DNA of 64,000 bases, taken from positions 62,001 to 126,000 of the forward strand of contig NZ_JBNAFR010000008.1 of the NCBI RefSeq assembly GCF_049800775.1. The letters are read 5' to 3'. Origin of the DNA: Dinoroseobacter sp049800775 (GTDB lineage: Bacteria > Pseudomonadota > Alphaproteobacteria > Rhodobacterales > Rhodobacteraceae). This document shows, piece by piece, positions 60,281-64,000 of this stretch. Position 1 is the stretch's first letter. Each line of letters opens with the position of its first letter. Made by a program: the position numbers and the translations under genes. The notes below the pieces were generated by a model, which saw only the letters and a list, made by a program, of their open reading frames with translations, did not search any database and was not told the DNA's origin.

Positions 60281-60859
60281 TCATTCGGCGGGCTGGATGT
60301 CCAAGGTGATGTTGGCGTACCACTCCGCCAGGGCCCGGATTTCCTCATTGCTGAGATCCGCCGAAATCTCGGTCATGATCTCATGCTGGCGTTTGCCGCT
60401 GCGAAAGGCCTTGAGCTGCGTATCGATATAGATGTTCACCTCGCCGGCCAGATTGGGCGCATCGAGCAGGACCGAGATCCCATCCGCCCCATGGCAGGAC
60501 ACGCAGGCCGCCGGGGCCTGTTCGGCGCTCACCCCCTCGGGCAGGGTGGCCACGACCCGGTGGTTCGCATACCAGGCCGACACGTCCGAAATCTGCTGCG
60601 CCGAAAGCCCGGAGGCCACCACGCTCATCATCTCATGGGCGCGCGCCCCGGTCTTGAAGGCCATGAGCTGCGCTTCGAGATATTCCTTGGGCTCGCCGCC
60701 GATATGTGGGGCGATCGGGATCGCCGCATAGCCATCCACCCCGTGACAGGTCCGGCACATATTGGCAATCTTGCGGCCCGCGGCGGGGTCGCCCGCGAAG
60801 ACCGGGGTCCCCCCGGCGAGCATCAGCCCGCCGAGAAGAGTGATGGCGACAAGCCTCAT
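60281..60859 (-). CDS. Di-haem cytochrome c (c553-like tandem)
   Basis: 192 residues with a signal peptide (MRLVAITLLGGLMLAGGTPVFA). Two class I cytochrome domains: haem sites Cys35-x2-Cys38-His39 (CRTCHG) and Cys119-x2-Cys122-His123 (CVSCHG), each followed by a Met-containing helix region (MMSVVASGLS; MTEISADLS). It should accept periplasmic electrons from the sugar dehydrogenase encoded just upstream, with which it overlaps by 4 bp (ATGA). Confidence 0.92.
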   Translation of the reverse strand: MRLVAITLLGGLMLAGGTPVFAGDPAAGRKIANMCRTCHGVDGYAAIPIAPHIGGEPKEYLEAQLMAFKTGARAHEMMSVVASGLSAQQISDVSAWYANHRVVATLPEGVSAEQAPAACVSCHGADGISVLLDAPNLAGEVNIYIDTQLKAFRSGKRQHEIMTEISADLSNEEIRALAEWYANITLDIQPAE

Positions 60860-62121
60860 TGAGCGGCCATGCCCACATAGGCGATGCGCCAGATCGCGCC
60901 TGCGAAGTCGTCGGAGATCAGCATGGAGCCATCGGGCAGGAACTCGATATCCATGGGACGTCCGCGATACTCGCCGGTCTCTTCATTGAGCCAGCCATCG
61001 GCAAAGACCTCGGCCCCGACCGCATCGCCGGTTTCCGGATCCAGCGCCGTGAACATCACCCGGGCGCCCACGGGCTCGGTCCGGTTCCAGGACCCATGCT
61101 GGGCCCAGAAGATGCCGCCGTGATATTGCTCGGGATAGCTGCTGTCATGGTAGAACCGCATGCCCAGATCCGCCGCATGGGCGGTCAGTTCAAGCTGCGG
61201 CTCGACAAAGCTCACGCCCTCGGGGCGGGGCGCATCGCTTTCCGAAATGATCTCGACCCGGCTGTTGGTCCAGGGGAAGCCGAAATGCTGGCCCGCCTCG
61301 GTCTGCCGGTTCAGCTCGCCCGGCGGGATGTCATCACCCATGCCGTCGACCTGGTTGTCGGTCCACCACAGCTCGCCCGTGGCCGGGTTGAAATCTTGCC
61401 CCACGGAGTTGCGCACGCCGCGGGTATAGACCTCGCGCTCGGACCCGTCGGTGTTCATGCGGATGATCCCGCCGATGCCGATCTCGTCATAGAGCTCGAT
61501 CTTGTCCACGGGCTGCACGTTATGCGGCTGGCCAAGCGAGACATAGAGCTTGCCATCCGGGCCGATATCGCAGACCCGCGCCGAGTGGTTGAAGCTCTCT
61601 TCCTCCTCGGGGATCAGCTCGCCCTGAGCGACGACCGTACCGACAGCGATATCCGGGCTCTCGAAGAAGAACTCCGCCGCCGGGAAGACGAGGATGCGGT
61701 TGCGCTCGGCGATATAGAGGAACCCGTCCGGCGAGAAGCAGGGGCCGTTCGGGATGTCGAAGGTCACCGAGGGGGCGAAGTCCTTGACCTCATCGGCCAC
61801 CCGGTCCCGGTCGCGGTCTACGATCGCCCAGACCTTGTCCTTGCGTGTTCCGGCAAAAAGCACCGTGCCCTGCGGGGCCATGGACATGGAACGTGCATCC
61901 GGCACCACGGCATAGAGGCTCACCTCGAACCCGTCGGGCACGTTGATATGCTCCAGAATGTTGGTCAGCGCAGTGGCGCGTTCTCCTTCCTGATCGATGA
62001 AGGTGAAGGTCGCGTCGGTCTTCTGCATGTTGCTGAGTTTTTCCATGTTGTCCTGGGCCAGGGTCGGGCCAGTCAGCATGGTTCCGAGCAGCAGCCCGGC
62101 AATACAGGATTTGTAAGTCAT
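60856..62121 (-). CDS. PQQ-type soluble sugar dehydrogenase (sorbosone dehydrogenase-like)
   Basis: 421 residues. Signal peptide MTYKSCIAGLLLGTMLTGPTLAQ; then a six-bladed propeller of the GDH/sorbosone-dehydrogenase family: VPDGFEVSLYAVVPDARSMSMAPQGTVLFAGTRKDKVWAIVDRD, NGPCFSPDGFLYIAERNRILVF, RNSVGQDFNPATGELWWTDNQVDGMGDDIPPGELNRQ and EFLPDGSMLISDDFAGAIWRI. Periplasmic; oxidises an aldose or similar and passes electrons to the di-haem cytochrome. Substrate not determinable. GAGGAAAAT fixes the start. Confidence 0.9.
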   Translation of the reverse strand: MTYKSCIAGLLLGTMLTGPTLAQDNMEKLSNMQKTDATFTFIDQEGERATALTNILEHINVPDGFEVSLYAVVPDARSMSMAPQGTVLFAGTRKDKVWAIVDRDRDRVADEVKDFAPSVTFDIPNGPCFSPDGFLYIAERNRILVFPAAEFFFESPDIAVGTVVAQGELIPEEEESFNHSARVCDIGPDGKLYVSLGQPHNVQPVDKIELYDEIGIGGIIRMNTDGSEREVYTRGVRNSVGQDFNPATGELWWTDNQVDGMGDDIPPGELNRQTEAGQHFGFPWTNSRVEIISESDAPRPEGVSFVEPQLELTAHAADLGMRFYHDSSYPEQYHGGIFWAQHGSWNRTEPVGARVMFTALDPETGDAVGAEVFADGWLNEETGEYRGRPMDIEFLPDGSMLISDDFAGAIWRIAYVGMAAQ

Positions 62122-62309
62122 ATTTTCCTCCCAATGTCTCATCAAAGCCCGCCGAGATCTGTGTGTCGGTCGTGCTCCATGAGGGGTCATGATCGCTTTA
62201 CGTAAGGGAATCTGTCAACAGTCTTGGGCGTTCCTCCTGTCTAGATAATTTTACAATCTTGCGTTGTATGGCAAATGCTTAGACACCTGAATGGAGCAGG
62301 GCGGCGGGC

Positions 62310-62918
62310 TCATTCGACGGCCACCGCCGCCTTGACCACCGAGTGCATGGCCAGCATCCCCGGATCGTCCATCCCGATGCTCTTCTCGCCAAAGATCCGC
62401 GCCCGCCCGACCGTGGCGGGTTTGTCGCGAAACGCGTCGAGGGCCTCATCCACGGCGCGGGACGCAGCGGCCGCGCGCGCCCCCGGCGCGGCCTCGGCGA
62501 GGGCCTTGGCCAGCGCATCGAGGCTGTCGAGCACGGTCTTGCCCCCAAGTTCGGCCTTGCCACGCTCCTGCATCTTGTCGCGCGCGCCCGCGATCAGATC
62601 GGCCATGGCCTCGGGCGCGATCTCGGTCTGGCCGCGCAGGGCCTTGGCCGCACTCATCAGCCCCGTGGCCATCAGCGTGCCATAGGAGGAGCCGGAGGAT
62701 TCCGTGAAGGCCTTGGCACAGCTCAGCAGCGCCATGCCCAGATCCTCGGGCAGCGCCTCCTTGCGCTCAGAGATCGCCCGCATCCCTCGGGTCATGGTCA
62801 CGCCCAGATCGCCATCCCCGAGCGCCCCATCGGCGCTGTTAAGCATGTCGAAATCCCGCTCCATCGCGGCGGTGATCCGGTCGATGGCCGCCAGAAGCGT
62901 CTCGCGGGTGATCGCCAT
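62310..62918 (-). CDS. dhaL: Dihydroxyacetone kinase, DhaL (nucleotide-binding) subunit
   Basis: 202 residues, eight-helix barrel. The Mg-ADP site reads SADGALGDGDLGVTMTRGM; most DhaL proteins have GDGDHG, so Leu replaces His here while the aspartates are kept. SGSSYGTLMATGLMSAAKAL and GARAAAASRAVDEALDAFRDKPATVGRARIFGEKSIGMDDPGMLAM are typical. ATG 62918 overlaps the dhaK stop (TGATG). No DhaM (PTS) partner is in the window. Confidence 0.92.
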   Translation of the reverse strand: MAITRETLLAAIDRITAAMERDFDMLNSADGALGDGDLGVTMTRGMRAISERKEALPEDLGMALLSCAKAFTESSGSSYGTLMATGLMSAAKALRGQTEIAPEAMADLIAGARDKMQERGKAELGGKTVLDSLDALAKALAEAAPGARAAAASRAVDEALDAFRDKPATVGRARIFGEKSIGMDDPGMLAMHSVVKAAVAVE

Positions 62919-63916
62919 CACACCCTCCAGAACGCGCAGTCACAGGGCGCGGTGAGCAGGGCCTCGAGCGCGTCATCGAGCTTGCAGAGCGTAAAGGACA
63001 CCCCGGCCATCTCCATGGAGGTGGCATAGCGCCCAACGAGCGGCATCACGACGGTGGCCCCCACCGCGTCGAGCCGCGCCTTGACGATCCGGTAGAGGAT
63101 ATAGAGCTCTTCGGGCGGGGTCGCGCCGAGCGAGTTGACCATGATCGAGACCCGGTCCCCCTCGGCCAGCGGCATGTCCGCCAGCAGGCGGTCCATCATC
63201 TCGGAGGCGACCTCGTCGGCGCTGCGCAGCTTGCCGCGCCAGACCCCGGGCTCGCCATGGATGCCCATGCCCATCTCCATCTCGTCCTCGGCGATCTCGA
63301 AGGTGGGCTTGCCCGCTTGCGGCACCGTGCAGGGCGACAGGGCCGCGCCCACGGACCGGCAGGCATCGGCAGCCTTCTGGGCCACGGCGGTCACCGCGGC
63401 CAGATCCTGCCCGGCCTCGGCGGCGGCCCCGGCCATCTTGAACGCATAGACCATGCCGGCCACACCGCGCCGTTTCTCGCGCTCTTCGGGCGGGGCCGAG
63501 GCCACGTCATCGGCCAAGAGGACCGTCGTGCAGTCGATATCGTCGAACTCCACCAGCTCCCCGGCCATGTCGAAATTCATCACGTCGCCGCCGTAATTCC
63601 CGTAAAGCCGCAGCACACCCGCCCCGGTATCGGCGGCCCGGATCGCATCAGCCATCTGTTCGGCCGAGGGGGAGGCGAAGACATCGCCAATCGCGCAGGC
63701 ATCCAGAAGCCCGGTGCCCACATAGCCCGTGAAGACCGGCAGATGCCCCGAGCCGCCGCCGGTCACGATCCCGACCTTGCCCGCCTTGCCGGGGGTGGCG
63801 CGGGCGACGACCTTGCCGCTCTCGCCATGGAGCCGGTAATACTCCGGATGCGCAGCGGTCAGGCCCGCCAGCATCTCGTCCACGTAATCCTCGGGTCGGT
63901 TGAGTAGCTTTTTCAT
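62918..63916 (-). CDS. dhaK: Dihydroxyacetone kinase, DhaK (substrate-binding) subunit
   Basis: 332 residues. VGIVTGGGSGHLPVFTGYVGTGLLDACAIGDVFASPS is the canonical substrate-site segment, and His220 in MGMGIHGEPG is the residue that binds dihydroxyacetone covalently as a hemiaminal. LLADDVASAPPEEREKRRGVAGMVYAFKMAGAAAE is conserved. With DhaL it makes DHAP. Some DhaK/DhaL pairs in alphaproteobacteria act on erythrulose or similar keto-sugars, so substrate is not certain. Confidence 0.93.
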   Translation of the reverse strand: MKKLLNRPEDYVDEMLAGLTAAHPEYYRLHGESGKVVARATPGKAGKVGIVTGGGSGHLPVFTGYVGTGLLDACAIGDVFASPSAEQMADAIRAADTGAGVLRLYGNYGGDVMNFDMAGELVEFDDIDCTTVLLADDVASAPPEEREKRRGVAGMVYAFKMAGAAAEAGQDLAAVTAVAQKAADACRSVGAALSPCTVPQAGKPTFEIAEDEMEMGMGIHGEPGVWRGKLRSADEVASEMMDRLLADMPLAEGDRVSIMVNSLGATPPEELYILYRIVKARLDAVGATVVMPLVGRYATSMEMAGVSFTLCKLDDALEALLTAPCDCAFWRV

Positions 63917-63946
63917 GTCGTCCTCCTCCCGGTCAGACTGTCTCGC

Positions 63947-64000
63947 TTATTTTGGAGCCTTGGCGAAGCTGTTGCGCAGGGTGGCCAGGGCGTTGGTGTT
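63947..64000 (-). CDS. C-terminal end of a gene running past the window edge
   Basis: The minus-strand frame reads ...NTNALATLRNSFAKAPK and stops at TAA (63949-63947), 31 bases before the dhaK start. Same direction and spacing suggest it is the upstream gene of the dhaKL operon. The 17 visible residues are too few to name a family. Confidence 0.5.
   Translation of the reverse strand, partial: NTNALATLRNSFAKAPK

Overview
The window is a GC-rich stretch of alphaproteobacterial chromosome. Gene content suggests a marine-type member of the Rhodobacteraceae (Roseobacter group). Pointers are the SoeABC sulfite dehydrogenase without a Tat signal, the fused-alpha PntAB transhydrogenase, GltS, ExoD, HmrR/CueR-CopA and ArsJ modules, and many single-direction catabolic operons with ATGA/TGATG stop-start overlaps. 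No rRNA, tRNA, CRISPR array, prophage or intact insertion sequence was found. Assignments come from reading motifs by eye; no database search was run.

Layout. 1-6.4 kb: malate synthase G and a GlcG-like protein, a gamma-glutamyl-GABA hydrolase-type amidotransferase, an AT-richer orphan membrane protein, an odd metallo-beta-lactamase-fold protein and a small membrane methyltransferase-like protein. 6.5-9.6 kb: pntAB with a clear terminator. 9.7-29.7 kb: a large sugar-catabolic island. It holds xylB (+); then, on the minus strand and read from 27.7 kb downwards, a sugar ABC transporter, GH4 alpha-galactosidase, IlvD/Edd-type dehydratase, SDR dehydrogenase, KDGal kinase, KDPGal aldolase, SMP-30 lactonase and GH42 beta-galactosidase. 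This is a complete oxidative (De Ley-Doudoroff type) galactose pathway. It runs by an ATGA overlap straight into soeABC. A divergent IclR regulator and the ABC ATPase (plus strand) complete the transporter.

30.2-46.6 kb is a metal and stress region: RcnR/RcnA with a 12-unit microsatellite-encoded Gly-His tract, a candidate hairpin RNA, a DUF1045 protein, an ArsR-ArsC fusion with GAPDH and ArsJ, ExoD, a rhodanese, methylglyoxal synthase, CopA with its CueR-type regulator, GltS, an RND efflux pair and a 2-TM ion channel. 46.6-50.8 kb: a D-2-hydroxyacid dehydrogenase, an AbrB-type membrane protein with a GntR/FCD repressor, a decayed tricarballylate-dehydrogenase-like remnant and a secreted serine hydrolase.

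50.85-60.2 kb is the most interesting block. It has two divergent operons: RbsA/RbsC/binding-protein ABC importer plus RbsD/FucU mutarotase, and MtnK-MtnA-SorC regulator-class II aldolase-aldo/keto reductase. Together they look like an import-fed version of the DHAP shunt, which cleaves 5-methylthioribose or 5-deoxyribose to DHAP plus a C2 aldehyde. A PQQ-type sugar dehydrogenase with a di-haem cytochrome c, and DhaK/DhaL, follow on the minus strand up to the window edge.

Regulatory DNA read directly includes: three related 24-bp perfect palindromes (before xylB and twice before the dehydratase); a CueR-type operator inside the copA promoter; an RcnR-type AT-flanked C/G tract; paired inverted repeats at the IclR/binding-protein divergent promoter; a GntR operator; an inverted repeat between rbsA and mtnK; and a strong hairpin just after the sugar-binding-protein gene.
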